Made by a program: the position numbers and the translations under genes. 36,013 nt of DNA from Candidatus Bathyarchaeia archaeon (GTDB taxonomy: Archaea; Thermoproteota; Bathyarchaeia; Bathyarchaeales; Bathycorpusculaceae). Of the stretch, positions 1 through 7,505 are shown one piece after another; positions within the stretch are counted from its first letter, which is position 1; every line of letters starts with the position of its first letter. A model generated the notes under the pieces. The model searched no databases. It was not told the origin of the DNA and saw only the letters and a list, made by a program, of their open reading frames with translations. The DNA lies in the NCBI GenBank assembly GCA_030019335.1, contig JASEET010000001.1, forward strand, positions 296,241 through 332,253, read 5' to 3'.

Positions 1-226
1 GCAAGTTTGGTTTTTCACCAGTTCCCTTAAGGCGTGTGATTACGTTACCCCTTCCACGTGCAGACTCAAAAAGTTCGCATTTGAAACCATCTTTTTCTAA
101 GGTTTCAGCCAAGTATTTTGCTGCTTCTGTTTCATTTCCGGGTGGATTTGTTGTGTTTATGCGAATTAAATCGCTTAGAAGGTTAGTGGTCTCTTCTTCT
201 ATTTCTCTTAACAATTGTACGGGCAT
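1..226 (-). CDS. M20-family metallopeptidase, N-terminal part (cut by window edge)
   Basis: Only the first 75 codons are in the window; the rest lies to the left. Read on the minus strand from ATG at 226, the protein begins MPVQLLREIEEE and continues through a segment with INTTNPPGNE. This 'NPPGNE' signature near residue 30 is typical of M20 deacylases (ArgE, DapE, CPG2-like). These are two-zinc amidohydrolases that remove N-acyl groups from amino acids or act as dipeptidases. The zinc ligands would lie in the missing part, so the substrate cannot be assigned. The family call is fairly safe; the exact enzyme (acetylornithine deacetylase or succinyl-diaminopimelate desuccinylase type) is open. 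Confidence 0.75.
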   Translation of the reverse strand, partial: MPVQLLREIEEETTNLLSDLIRINTTNPPGNETEAAKYLAETLEKDGFKCELFESARGRGNVITRLKGTGEKPNL

Positions 227-297
227 TGTAATAATTCACCTATTGCTCAGATGTATAACTCTAATTCACTTAAGATTTTGTTTTTGATTTGTCAATT

Positions 298-645
298 TTA
301 ACATGTGAGGTGAAAGGCTCCGGTAACTCGCCTGTTAGACTTTAAAAGTTCGTTGAACGTTTGACATGCTTCCCTTGTCGATTGAGTCACCAACTCGATT
401 CCATGAGATTTTAGAGTGTTTTCAACTTCAGGTGAAACTTTCACAAGTCCATAATAGCCTGTGCCAACAACAAGCACTTCTGGCTTTGGTTCACGCCTAA
501 GGATTTCCTTTAAATCTTCGACGCAAAGCCTATGGCCCTCTCTCCTCCACCAGCCGTCAATAACTCGTTCTGGAAAAACTATGATGTCACTTGTGTATCT
601 CTTACCATTTATGGCTATCACGCCAAAATCGTAAGAGTCAATCAA
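298..645 (-). CDS. Mth938-like domain protein
   Basis: This 115-residue protein matches the Mth938/DUF498 fold family, which includes human AAMDC and the complex I assembly factor NDUFAF3. Visible landmarks are the glycine-rich loop VVGTGYYGLV near residues 59-68, the segment VIDGWWRREGH near 28-38, and the characteristic ending GAFHLTC. The molecular function in archaea is not established. The best start is TTG at 645, with a GGTGGT-like stretch about 6 nt upstream. It is divergent from the glycosylase gene, and the two share an intergenic region with TATA-like sequence around 678-690. The gene is complete. Confidence 0.75.
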   Translation of the reverse strand: MIDSYDFGVIAINGKRYTSDIIVFPERVIDGWWRREGHRLCVEDLKEILRREPKPEVLVVGTGYYGLVKVSPEVENTLKSHGIELVTQSTREACQTFNELLKSNRRVTGAFHLTC

Positions 646-768
646 TCAGGACCACCAAATTATTCTATGTTCCCAAAAGGTTTAAAAGTTAATTCGCAGA
701 ATGTTCAAAACTTTTACTTATCATAGACATTATTTCAGATTTGAAAGGGAGAGTGTGAAGGAGTGAAC

Positions 769-1344
769 ATGCTTTCAAAGGAGTTTTACGAGAGGGACCC
801 GGCACTAGTTGCGAGGGATTTGCTTGGAAAAATCTTGATAAGAAAGCTGGATTCTGAAGTTTTGTCTGGAAAAATTGTTGAAACCGAGGCTTATTATGGA
901 GAAAACGACCCAGCTTCCAGGGCGTATAGAGGAAGGAAAATGTTTAACGAGTTAATGTTTATGGATGTTGGAAAAACTTTCATTTACATGGTTCATGGGA
1001 ACTGGCTCCTAAATATAGTTGCTCATCTGAAAGGCGGTGTTGGAGCCGTTTTGATAAGGGCTATAGAACCTCTTCAAGGGATAGAAACTATGCGAAAGAA
1101 TAGGAATGTAAAAAACATATGGGATTTAACTAGTGGTCCGGGAAAGTTGACGAAAGCATTAGCTATAACAAAGGAGTTGAATGGAATTGACGTTACAGAA
1201 AGGAATAGTCTGTTAATGGTGGTTGAGGGAGAAAAGGAAAGCTTTGAAATTTGTTCTTCTCGTAGAATCGGTGTAAAGGTGGATTTGCAGCAGAAATTGA
1301 GATTTTTTATTAAGAGAAACAAGTTTGTCTCAAAAATTTCCTAG
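769..1344 (+). CDS. Alkyladenine (3-methyladenine) DNA glycosylase, AAG/MPG family
   Basis: The protein removes alkylated or deaminated purines from DNA in base-excision repair. The active-site segment KIVETEAYYGENDPASRAYRG carries the family's catalytic glutamate and the neighbouring tyrosine, followed by the MFNELMFMDVG segment of the fold. The family normally has His in 'DPASHA'; here it is Arg. Length (191 aa) is usual for prokaryotic members. I chose ATG 769 over an in-frame GTG at 763, because GAAGGAG (757-763) is a strong ribosome-binding site 5 nt before the ATG, while GTG 763 overlaps it. The 3' end overlaps the next gene by 20 nt if that gene starts at 1325, which suggests translational coupling. 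Confidence 0.88.
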   Translation: MLSKEFYERDPALVARDLLGKILIRKLDSEVLSGKIVETEAYYGENDPASRAYRGRKMFNELMFMDVGKTFIYMVHGNWLLNIVAHLKGGVGAVLIRAIEPLQGIETMRKNRNVKNIWDLTSGPGKLTKALAITKELNGIDVTERNSLLMVVEGEKESFEICSSRRIGVKVDLQQKLRFFIKRNKFVSKIS

Positions 1345-1897
1345 CAAACTTTATTCTCGGAAGCATCCCTTTCTATATGATATGGAAGTGGTTTTGACTT
1401 CGCATCGTTACGGAGAAAGAGAACTGCTAGAACAGTTGAGAGAGCTTGGAGACTTCTACCAGACAGGCTTTAAGGATGTTGTTAGAGGTAGAGTTGAAAA
1501 CCTTGAGGCTTTTCTGCAGGAACTTGAGAAAGGAAACATTTTCACTCTATCTAGGGTTGTTCCCATCGAAAAATCTTCCATTTTCTCTTCTAGCAGAATT
1601 GTTGAGGAATTTTGTAAAGCTGTGGAACCCCTCCTAGAAAAAATCCGGAAGGGCGAGTCCTTCAGCGTTATAGTTGAACGACGTGGTCTTAAAGGAGCTT
1701 TTTCCTCACAGGAAGTTGCTAGGGACGTTGGAACCTTCATTTCTAAAGTTTTAGAAGAAAGAGACGGAGAGAAACCAGAGGTTAACCTTAGGGATCCGGA
1801 TAGAGCCGTTATTTTTGAAACTCTTGGGAGATGGTGTGGTGTTGGGATAATTTCGAGGGAGATGAGGGAGAAATACTTCTATTTGAAACTTCCATAG
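1325..1897 (+). CDS. THUMP domain protein (possible Tan1-like tRNA acetylation partner)
   Basis: The C-terminal two thirds (about residues 90-190) form a THUMP RNA-binding domain. It has the typical strings ESFSVIVERRG, FSSQEVARDVG, NLRDPDRAVIFE and CGVGI. Stand-alone archaeal THUMP proteins of this size resemble eukaryotic Tan1/THUMPD1, which assists N4-acetylcytidine formation in tRNA. That role is inferred from family resemblance only. The start is uncertain. TTG 1325 overlaps the glycosylase gene by 20 nt and has only weak AAGAGA upstream. ATG 1382 gives a protein beginning MEVVLTSHRYGE, which fits the usual family N-terminus better but lacks a ribosome-binding site. Confidence 0.8.
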   Translation: MSQKFPSKLYSRKHPFLYDMEVVLTSHRYGERELLEQLRELGDFYQTGFKDVVRGRVENLEAFLQELEKGNIFTLSRVVPIEKSSIFSSSRIVEEFCKAVEPLLEKIRKGESFSVIVERRGLKGAFSSQEVARDVGTFISKVLEERDGEKPEVNLRDPDRAVIFETLGRWCGVGIISREMREKYFYLKLP

Positions 1898-1992
1898 CTT
1901 ACTGGGCTTCAGAACGGCATTTAAAATCTTTATTTGCGGTAAAATTCTTTATTTAGAAAGAAGCTCTTAAAATGTTGAAGAGGACTGTTTGA

Positions 1993-2538
1993 ATGGTTAG
2001 CCAAGGATCACAAGTCCTTCTTAGGCTTCGTGAATCTGGTTTGATGAAGACTGTTGGCTTAATAGCGGATACGCATATACCTGTTAGGGCTAGGGAGATT
2101 CCGAGAAGGGTTTTTGAAGTTTTCGAGGGAGTGGACTTCATAATTCATGCTGGAGACTTGGTAGATTTATCTGTTATTGACGAGTTAGAGCAGCTTGCAC
2201 CTGTTTTGGCTGTTTATGGGAACATGGATGGACCAGAAATCCGTGGGAAACTGCCCAAAACGAATTCCGTTAAGGTTTCTGATTGGAAAATCGGAGTTAT
2301 GCATGACCCTGGAGCATTATTCGGAATGGGAAAAATAAGGGAAATTGCCAAGCAAAACGGCTTTAACGTGCTCGTTTATGGGCATACACATAATCCAAGC
2401 ATAAAATGGGAAGGAAAAACCCTATTCATAAATCCTGGAAGCCCAACGAACCCATTGCCTCCTTTTATAACTAAGCCAACAGTGGCTTTACTAAGAATAA
2501 CAAAGGAAAAGATAATGCCCGAAATAATCCGCATTTAG
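1993..2538 (+). CDS. YfcE/MJ0936-type metallophosphoesterase
   Basis: This is a calcineurin-like phosphodiesterase. Metal-ligand motifs are in order: IADTHIP (DxH), HAGDLVD (GDxxD), YGNMDG (GNxD), MHDPG and YGHTHNP (GHxH), then INPGSPTNP near the end. Family members hydrolyse phosphodiesters with two metal ions; natural substrates are largely unknown. ATG 1993 has an upstream GAGGA with about 8 nt spacing and gives 181 aa. The family usually starts right at the first strand, which would be ATG 2044 (MKTVGLIADTH). A TATA-like run lies near 1920-1932. The start is therefore ambiguous, the family is not. Confidence 0.9.
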   Translation: MVSQGSQVLLRLRESGLMKTVGLIADTHIPVRAREIPRRVFEVFEGVDFIIHAGDLVDLSVIDELEQLAPVLAVYGNMDGPEIRGKLPKTNSVKVSDWKIGVMHDPGALFGMGKIREIAKQNGFNVLVYGHTHNPSIKWEGKTLFINPGSPTNPLPPFITKPTVALLRITKEKIMPEIIRI

Positions 2539-2631
2539 AGCAGATCGCTTAAAATGTAAGAGTTAGGTTGCCTCTGCTTTCACTTTAACTTATCTCTCTC
2601 CACAGTGCAGAAATGTTGTTTCACAGAGGAC

Positions 2632-2682
2632 TTTAAAAGCAAAAATGGTTGAGCATTTTGACTGTGGTTTGCCACTGGAGGT
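2632..2682 (+). promoter_or_regulatory. TATA-like box and strong ribosome-binding site for the Cys-rich small gene
   Basis: TTTAAAAG at 2632-2639 is a good archaeal TATA box, with a predicted transcript start near 2665. GGAGGT at 2677-2682 is a near-perfect Shine-Dalgarno sequence 8 nt before ATG 2691. Together they support the 45-residue gene at 2691 as translated. Confidence 0.6.
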
Positions 2683-2690
2683 CCGCATTA

Positions 2691-2828
2691 ATGGAACGTT
2701 GTAGAAACCCTTGGAATGGAGAATGTAAAAACACGAATATTGAAGTCTATATTCTCTTTAAAGGAAGAAAACTGCCTATTTGTAGGTGTTGCTGGAGTAA
2801 AATAGCCAAAAAGGATTTGGAGTGGTAA
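2691..2828 (+). CDS. 45-residue Cys-rich (zinc-ribbon-like) protein
   Basis: ATG 2691 opens a 45-codon frame ending in TAA at 2826. Four cysteines stand out: C4 and C12 near the start, and a CRCCW cluster with C31, C33 and C34 near the end (five Cys in all). The two groups are joined by a short beta-like stretch, VYILFKGRKLPI. This arrangement suggests one structural zinc site. A TATA box and a perfect ribosome-binding site precede it, and the following gene starts only 3 nt after its stop, with GGAG overlapping its 3' end. I do not recognise a named family. The expression signals and the two-gene layout make it likely real. Confidence 0.6.
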   Translation: MERCRNPWNGECKNTNIEVYILFKGRKLPICRCCWSKIAKKDLEW

Positions 2829-2831
2829 TTT

Positions 2832-3074
2832 ATGGAAGGATTTAGCATAAACACAGCAAAGTCTTTTCTCGGAAGAAACGTGAACCTTCACTTAAAAGAC
2901 GGCTCAGTAATAATAAATGTTCTGCTAGCTGAAATCCAAAAAGACGAGTTTAGAGAAAAAGCTTTAATTAAATGTGTCCCGTATGGAAGAAGAAAAAACG
3001 CATTTAAAATACCGTTAAAAAGCATAGCTTGGGCAGAACTACTAAACTTAAACTTAATTTCGGCTGGTGGATAG
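2832..3074 (+). CDS. Small protein of unknown function, possible Sm-like barrel
   Basis: This 80-residue protein has no family I can name. The pattern GRNVNLHLKDGSVIINVLLAEIQKD followed by KIPLKSIAWAEL alternates hydrophobic residues like a small beta barrel. It resembles LSm/Sm proteins, where 'v.l.LkdG..i.G.l' precedes the hairpin and an 'i....i' strand closes the barrel; this is only a visual resemblance. GGAG at 2819-2822 lies 9 nt before ATG 2832. The gene sits 3 nt behind the Cys-rich small gene and is probably cotranscribed and translationally coupled with it. Confidence 0.6.
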   Translation: MEGFSINTAKSFLGRNVNLHLKDGSVIINVLLAEIQKDEFREKALIKCVPYGRRKNAFKIPLKSIAWAELLNLNLISAGG

Positions 3075-3237
3075 ACTCAGCGAATTAATCTACTTCTCCT
3101 TCTTGTAAAGCATATTTGCAAGATTCATTACATTAATCTTTAATTTTTGCTTATGAATTCTAAAAAGAGTTGATAAGGAAGCGGAATCTGCCAGTTCTCC
3201 ATTTTCCGGTCTCAAGACCTCATGTTGTTTCATCGCA

Positions 3238-3337
3238 TTTATAAGGAGGCTTATACACTATAGTGCAAGTAGCGTTCTGTCGTTGAAGGACAAACAGATA
3301 CAGCAACGCTATACGCAACAATCAATAATAAAAGGAG
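3238..3337 (+). promoter_or_regulatory. alba promoter and start-deciding ribosome-binding site
   Basis: TTTATAAG at 3238-3245 is a TATA box, placing the transcript start near 3268 and leaving a leader of about 75 nt. AAGGAG at 3332-3337 lies 8 nt before ATG 3346 and fixes that codon as the Alba start. Upstream in-frame codons would add a tail not seen in Alba proteins. Confidence 0.55.
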
Positions 3338-3345
3338 TGATGGAA

Positions 3346-3633
3346 ATGGCTGAAAATTCGGGAATTGTTTTCATTGGAAGGAAACCTGCAATGAGCTATG
3401 TACTGGCAGTCATCACAAGCCTATCGGCATCCAATGCTAAAAAAATAACTTTGAAGGCACGCGGACAAGCAATCACAACAGCTGTTGATGTAGCCGAAAT
3501 AACTAGAAGCCGCTTCATCAAAGACTTGAAAGTGAGCAAAATCGCAATCGGAACAGAGGAAATGCCGCCAAGAGAAGGCGAAAACAGGACAAGGATGGTT
3601 TCAACAATGGAAATAACGCTTACAAAAGAGTAG
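3346..3633 (+). CDS. alba: Alba (Sac10b) chromatin and RNA-binding protein
   Basis: Alba is an abundant small archaeal protein that coats DNA and RNA as dimers. The 95-residue product begins MAENSGIVFIGRKPAMSYVL and shows the family's core: IGRKP at the N-terminus, then ITLKARGQAITTAVDVAEI with the conserved K.RG..I..AVD segment, and the IGTEEM loop before the final strand. The lysine of IGRKP corresponds to the region that is acetylated in Sulfolobus Alba. A longer frame back to 3283 exists, but length and ribosome-binding site favour 3346. The OB-fold gene follows after 7 nt, so the two nucleic-acid-binding proteins probably form one operon. Confidence 0.92.
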   Translation: MAENSGIVFIGRKPAMSYVLAVITSLSASNAKKITLKARGQAITTAVDVAEITRSRFIKDLKVSKIAIGTEEMPPREGENRTRMVSTMEITLTKE

Positions 3634-3640
3634 GAAAACA

Positions 3641-4318
3641 TTGCGAAACAAAGTATCAGTTGGCGAATACCTCGCTTTTCTTTCAATAAAATATGAAGTT
3701 GACCCCGACAAACTTTTTTATGCATTGATCTCAGCATGGGAAAACCAAAAATCCACATGTGGAAAACTTTCAGTCAAATGCCGTGAGAAAACACGTGACA
3801 AAGCTGCCTTTCTGATAATGGCCGATTCAAAAGTTGTTGCACAATTCCCAATACCCAAAAACTTCCTTCTGGAACAAAACAACCCTATTAAAAATCTCAT
3901 AAAAATTGACATGCTCCGCAGACATCTAATTAAGAAAAATAAGGGACCGCATTCCCTTCACATCAGAGATTTAAGAACCGGAATGAAACAAATTAATCTA
4001 AAGGCTAAAGTCTTAGGAATTCCGAGAGCAACATCCGTCTTTACGAGATTTGGAAACTACGCCAGCGTAGCCAACGCTTTAATAGCGGACGAAACTGGAA
4101 CAATCAAACTATGCTTATGGAACGAACAAATAAACTCCATCTCCGTAGGAGACACCGTTCAAATTGAGAATGCACGCGTGTCCATGTTCAGAGGTGAAAG
4201 ACAATTAAGAATTGAAAAATGGAAAACTAAACATCATAAAGAGCATAGAACATCCTCCATTAGAGAAAACCGCATAATTTATCCACACATCCGAAAGAGA
4301 GATTATAAAATTAATTAA
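3641..4318 (+). CDS. OB-fold nucleic-acid-binding protein (RPA/SSB-like)
   Basis: The 225-residue protein carries one OB fold at about residues 115-195. It is recognisable by INLKAKVLGIPR, the variant strand FTRFGNYASVANALIADETGTIKLCLW, then SVGDTVQIENARVSMFRGERQLRI. This matches the archaeal RPA-type single-stranded DNA-binding OB domain ('aDeTGtI.l.lW'). The first 110 residues are a helical region I do not recognise, and the C-terminus is basic. TTG 3641 is the start, with AGGA just upstream overlapping the alba stop. The protein is probably an accessory ssDNA or RNA-binding factor cotranscribed with alba; it lacks the several OB folds and zinc finger of a full RPA. Confidence 0.75.
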   Translation: MRNKVSVGEYLAFLSIKYEVDPDKLFYALISAWENQKSTCGKLSVKCREKTRDKAAFLIMADSKVVAQFPIPKNFLLEQNNPIKNLIKIDMLRRHLIKKNKGPHSLHIRDLRTGMKQINLKAKVLGIPRATSVFTRFGNYASVANALIADETGTIKLCLWNEQINSISVGDTVQIENARVSMFRGERQLRIEKWKTKHHKEHRTSSIRENRIIYPHIRKRDYKIN

Positions 4319-4350
4319 ACATGTTTTCTACACGAAGCTGGCAAACAATC

Positions 4351-4358
4351 TTAAATAA
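4351..4358 (+). promoter_or_regulatory. purA TATA box (near-leaderless transcript)
   Basis: TTAAATAA at 4351-4358 would place transcription start near 4381, only about 7 nt before ATG 4388. No good ribosome-binding site precedes the ATG, which agrees with leaderless or very short-leader initiation. Confidence 0.5.
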
Positions 4359-4387
4359 TTCTCGACAAATTCTGTTCACGGAGAAAA

Positions 4388-5383
4388 ATGCCCTGCACAG
4401 TTGTTACTGGAGCTTTTTGGGGAGACGAAGGAAAAGGAAAAATAATTTCATATTTAGCCCTAAAAGATCAGCTTGACGTTTGTGTGAGAACAGGCTCAGT
4501 TAACGCCGCACACACAGTTTGGTATCAAGGTAAACGTTATTCATTACACATGGTTCCAGCAGCCTTCGTAAATGGAAAATGCCGCTTGCTAATTGGTGCC
4601 GGCGCAAACGTTCACATTCCACAATTTCTCAAAGAAGTTGAAGCAACAAACGTGAAAAACCGTATAGGCATAGACCAGCAAGCATCAATAATAGAGGAGA
4701 AACATTCCATACAAGATAAAACAAGGGCACACCTAAAGGGTATAGGCACAACCGGATGGGGTGTAGGGCCAGCAATTGAAGAGCGCGCAAGCAGAACAGC
4801 AAAGCTCGCAAAAGATATTCCAGAACTACAGCCATACCTAACGGACGTGACAAAAGAAGTCAACAACGCAATAGACAACGGCAAAAAAGTTCTATTAGAA
4901 GGCGTACAGGGCTTGATGCTTTCGCTTTTCCATGGAACATATCCATACGTGACCAGCAGAGACACAAGTGCCTCAGCAATATGCTCAGAAGCAGGCGTAG
5001 GTCCAACAAAGGTCGACGATGTCTTAATAGTGTTTAAGGCATTCATGACCCGCGTTGGTGGTGGACCTTTACCTGGAGAATTGCCGAGGGAAGAGGCTAT
5101 AAAACGCAGATGGTTTGAAATATCTGCAACAGGACGCGAGAGACGTACCGCCCCATTCAATTTTGAACTAGCTAAAAAAGCTGTGATGATTAACAGTGCA
5201 ACGCAAGCAGCAGTGACAAAACTTGACATTCTATATCCACAATGCAAGGGCGCAAAAACTTATGATGCACTTCCCGGAGAAGCAAAACAATTCATAAATG
5301 AAATTGAAAAACAAGTGGGCATCCCCGTTATGCTCATAGGCACAGGACCCGAAGCCTTAGACATCATTGATAGAAGAAAATAG
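4388..5383 (+). CDS. purA: Adenylosuccinate synthetase, archaeal short form
   Basis: PurA joins IMP and aspartate using GTP, the first committed step to AMP. The P-loop GDEGKGK is at residues 12-18, with the catalytic aspartate D13, and the conserved histidine H42 lies in NAAHTVW. Other landmarks are GVQGLMLSLFHGTYPYVTSRDT (substrate-binding region), GVGPTKVDDV, TRVGGGPLPGEL and SATGRERR. At 331 residues it is about 100 shorter than bacterial PurA, as is usual for the compact archaeal form. All catalytic motifs are intact. It acts downstream of the purE, purC and purP genes found 10-13 kb away in the same window. Confidence 0.96.
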   Translation: MPCTVVTGAFWGDEGKGKIISYLALKDQLDVCVRTGSVNAAHTVWYQGKRYSLHMVPAAFVNGKCRLLIGAGANVHIPQFLKEVEATNVKNRIGIDQQASIIEEKHSIQDKTRAHLKGIGTTGWGVGPAIEERASRTAKLAKDIPELQPYLTDVTKEVNNAIDNGKKVLLEGVQGLMLSLFHGTYPYVTSRDTSASAICSEAGVGPTKVDDVLIVFKAFMTRVGGGPLPGELPREEAIKRRWFEISATGRERRTAPFNFELAKKAVMINSATQAAVTKLDILYPQCKGAKTYDALPGEAKQFINEIEKQVGIPVMLIGTGPEALDIIDRRK

Positions 5384-5465
5384 CTTCAATTCGTTGTTTG
5401 ATTCGCCAACTTTTAAGATTAAAATATTTATTGACGAATGTGAGAAATAGCGAGAAAACTATTAG

Positions 5466-7400
5466 GTGTTAGATGTGTCAGCCGCTGGAGAAACAGCATC
5501 CAAAACATCCAAAATTGAATATCCACCACAATTGAGATTGATGCTTAGAAGAGCTTTAGAAAACCCTGAAGGCTTCTGGGGCGAAGTTGCCGAGGAATTG
5601 CACTGGTTTAAAGGTTGGGACAAAGTCTTCGAATGGAATTATCCCAACTTCACCTGGTTTAAAGGTGGAGTAACAAACCTCTCGTACAATTGTTTAGAAT
5701 GTAATATCAAAAAGGAAGGGGGCAACCACGCTGCTATAATATGGGAAAATGGTGAAGGCTTACCAACCCGAGTCTTAACATATAACCAACTTCTATACGA
5801 AGTTAAACGGTTCGCCGCTGCCTTGAAGGCTTTGGGAGTTAACAAAGGCGACAGAGTGACAATTTACATGCCGATGGTTCCAGAAGCCGCTGTTGCAATG
5901 TTAGCTACTACGCGAATTGGAGCAATCCACTCAGTTGTTTTTGGAGGATTCGGCTATGGAGCCTTAGCGGACAGGATAACAGATGCAGAATCAAAAATTG
6001 TTGTCACAACGGATGTTGGTTACAGACGCGGCAAAATGGTTAACCTTAAGGGAGTTGTGGACGAAGCCCTAAAAATAAGTGGAAAAAGTGTAGAAAAAGT
6101 TATCGTTTTGAAAAGAAGCGAAAAGACCCCGGCCATAATGCCTGGAAGAGACATACTATGGGAGGAAGCCATAGAAAAGGGCAAAGGAATAAACGCTGAA
6201 GTTGAAAAGATGCGGGCAGACGAACCAGCATTTATCCTATACACTTCTGGAACCATGGCTAAACCTAAAGGCACAGTTCAGCCTCATGGAAGCTATCAAG
6301 TTTACATTTATGCCATGGGCAAATGGGTTTATGACATGCATGAAACAGATGTCTGGTGGTCCACTTCAGACATCGGCTGGATAGTAGGCCACAGCTACGT
6401 TATTTACGCACCTCTACTCTTTGGCTGTTCAACAATAATGTATGAGGGAACCCCTGACTATCCATCACCAGACATTTGGTGGCATATAATCGAGAAAAAC
6501 CATGTAACAAAGTTCTGGATTTCACCAACAGGCGTCAGGGCCTTAATGAGATATGGTGATGAATGGCCAAAAAGGCACGATTTAAGCTCTGTTGAGCTGG
6601 TGGCGTGCGCAGGAGAAGTGTTAAATCCTCCGGCTTGGGAATGGCTCCAAAAGAAGGTTTTCGAAGACAGAATCCCTGTCATCGATCACATGTGGCAAAC
6701 TGAAAGTAGCGGACCAATGGTTGGCAACCCTTATGGCATAGTATTACTGCCAATAAAGCCTGGCTCCGCAACAATTCCGCTTCCAGGAATTGACGGAGAA
6801 ATCGTCGATGAAGAAGGCAAGCCTGTTCCAGTTGGTGTTGAAGGAACATTCGTTTGTAAGCGACCGTTTCCTGGTTTAACGCCCACCCTATGGCGGACCC
6901 ATGAACGCTACGTGCAAGATTACTGGAACCGAATTCCAGGCGTCTATTACACTGGCGACGCCGCAATGAAAGATGAAGACGGATACGTATGGTTCTTAGG
7001 TCGAGTTGACGAAGTCATCAAGATTTCAGCCCACAGGATTGGCACAATTGAAATTGAAAGCGCCCTACTTCAACATCCAAGCGTTGCTGAAGCTTCCGTT
7101 GTCGGACGCCCAGACCCATTAAGGGGTGAAACTGCATGTGCATTCGTTGTTTTAAAGGACGGATACGAGCCCGATGACGCTTTAAAGCAGACCTTAAAGG
7201 ACTTAGTTAAGAAAACCTTAGGTCCGATAGTAATCGTCAGCGACGTATTCTTCGTGAACAAGATTCCTAAGACAAGAAGCGGCAAGATAATGCGCCGACT
7301 CATCAAGGCAATAATCACGGACAAGCCTCTGGGGGACTATTCAACCATAGAAGATGAAACAGCAATAGAAGAATTGAAAAAAGCCGCAGAAAAACCATAA
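5466..7400 (+). CDS. acs: AMP-forming acetyl-CoA synthetase (short-chain acyl-CoA ligase)
   Basis: The enzyme activates acetate, or another short acid, to its CoA thioester through an acyl-AMP. Length (644 aa) matches Acs. The P-loop YTSGTMAKPKG (residues 259-269) differs from the usual YTSGSTGKPKG. The segment STSDIGWIVGHSYVIYAPL matches Acs well. The tryptophan just before QTE (W410), which restricts the Salmonella enzyme to acetate, is kept. The C-terminal hinge and catalytic region ends in PKTRSGKIMRR with K607, the lysine that is the target of regulatory acetylation in the family. GTG 5466 is the start; no clear ribosome-binding site is seen, and a TATA-like run at 5422-5430 suggests a short leader. 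Confidence 0.9.
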   Translation: MLDVSAAGETASKTSKIEYPPQLRLMLRRALENPEGFWGEVAEELHWFKGWDKVFEWNYPNFTWFKGGVTNLSYNCLECNIKKEGGNHAAIIWENGEGLPTRVLTYNQLLYEVKRFAAALKALGVNKGDRVTIYMPMVPEAAVAMLATTRIGAIHSVVFGGFGYGALADRITDAESKIVVTTDVGYRRGKMVNLKGVVDEALKISGKSVEKVIVLKRSEKTPAIMPGRDILWEEAIEKGKGINAEVEKMRADEPAFILYTSGTMAKPKGTVQPHGSYQVYIYAMGKWVYDMHETDVWWSTSDIGWIVGHSYVIYAPLLFGCSTIMYEGTPDYPSPDIWWHIIEKNHVTKFWISPTGVRALMRYGDEWPKRHDLSSVELVACAGEVLNPPAWEWLQKKVFEDRIPVIDHMWQTESSGPMVGNPYGIVLLPIKPGSATIPLPGIDGEIVDEEGKPVPVGVEGTFVCKRPFPGLTPTLWRTHERYVQDYWNRIPGVYYTGDAAMKDEDGYVWFLGRVDEVIKISAHRIGTIEIESALLQHPSVAEASVVGRPDPLRGETACAFVVLKDGYEPDDALKQTLKDLVKKTLGPIVIVSDVFFVNKIPKTRSGKIMRRLIKAIITDKPLGDYSTIEDETAIEELKKAAEKP

Positions 7401-7505
7401 AATTCCAAAACAGCCAGTGTTTTTTCCATTTTTACTCTTAGATAGGATTATAAGAAAAGTATACTATTTCGATGAGGTTAATAAGCAATTGCAAGAGGCT
7501 TTAGA

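Noticed and set aside
4612-5247. Long open frame antisense to purA
   Set aside because: It is a shadow of the strongly supported purA frame; its translation shows no family pattern and is Ser/Leu-rich as expected of antisense reading.
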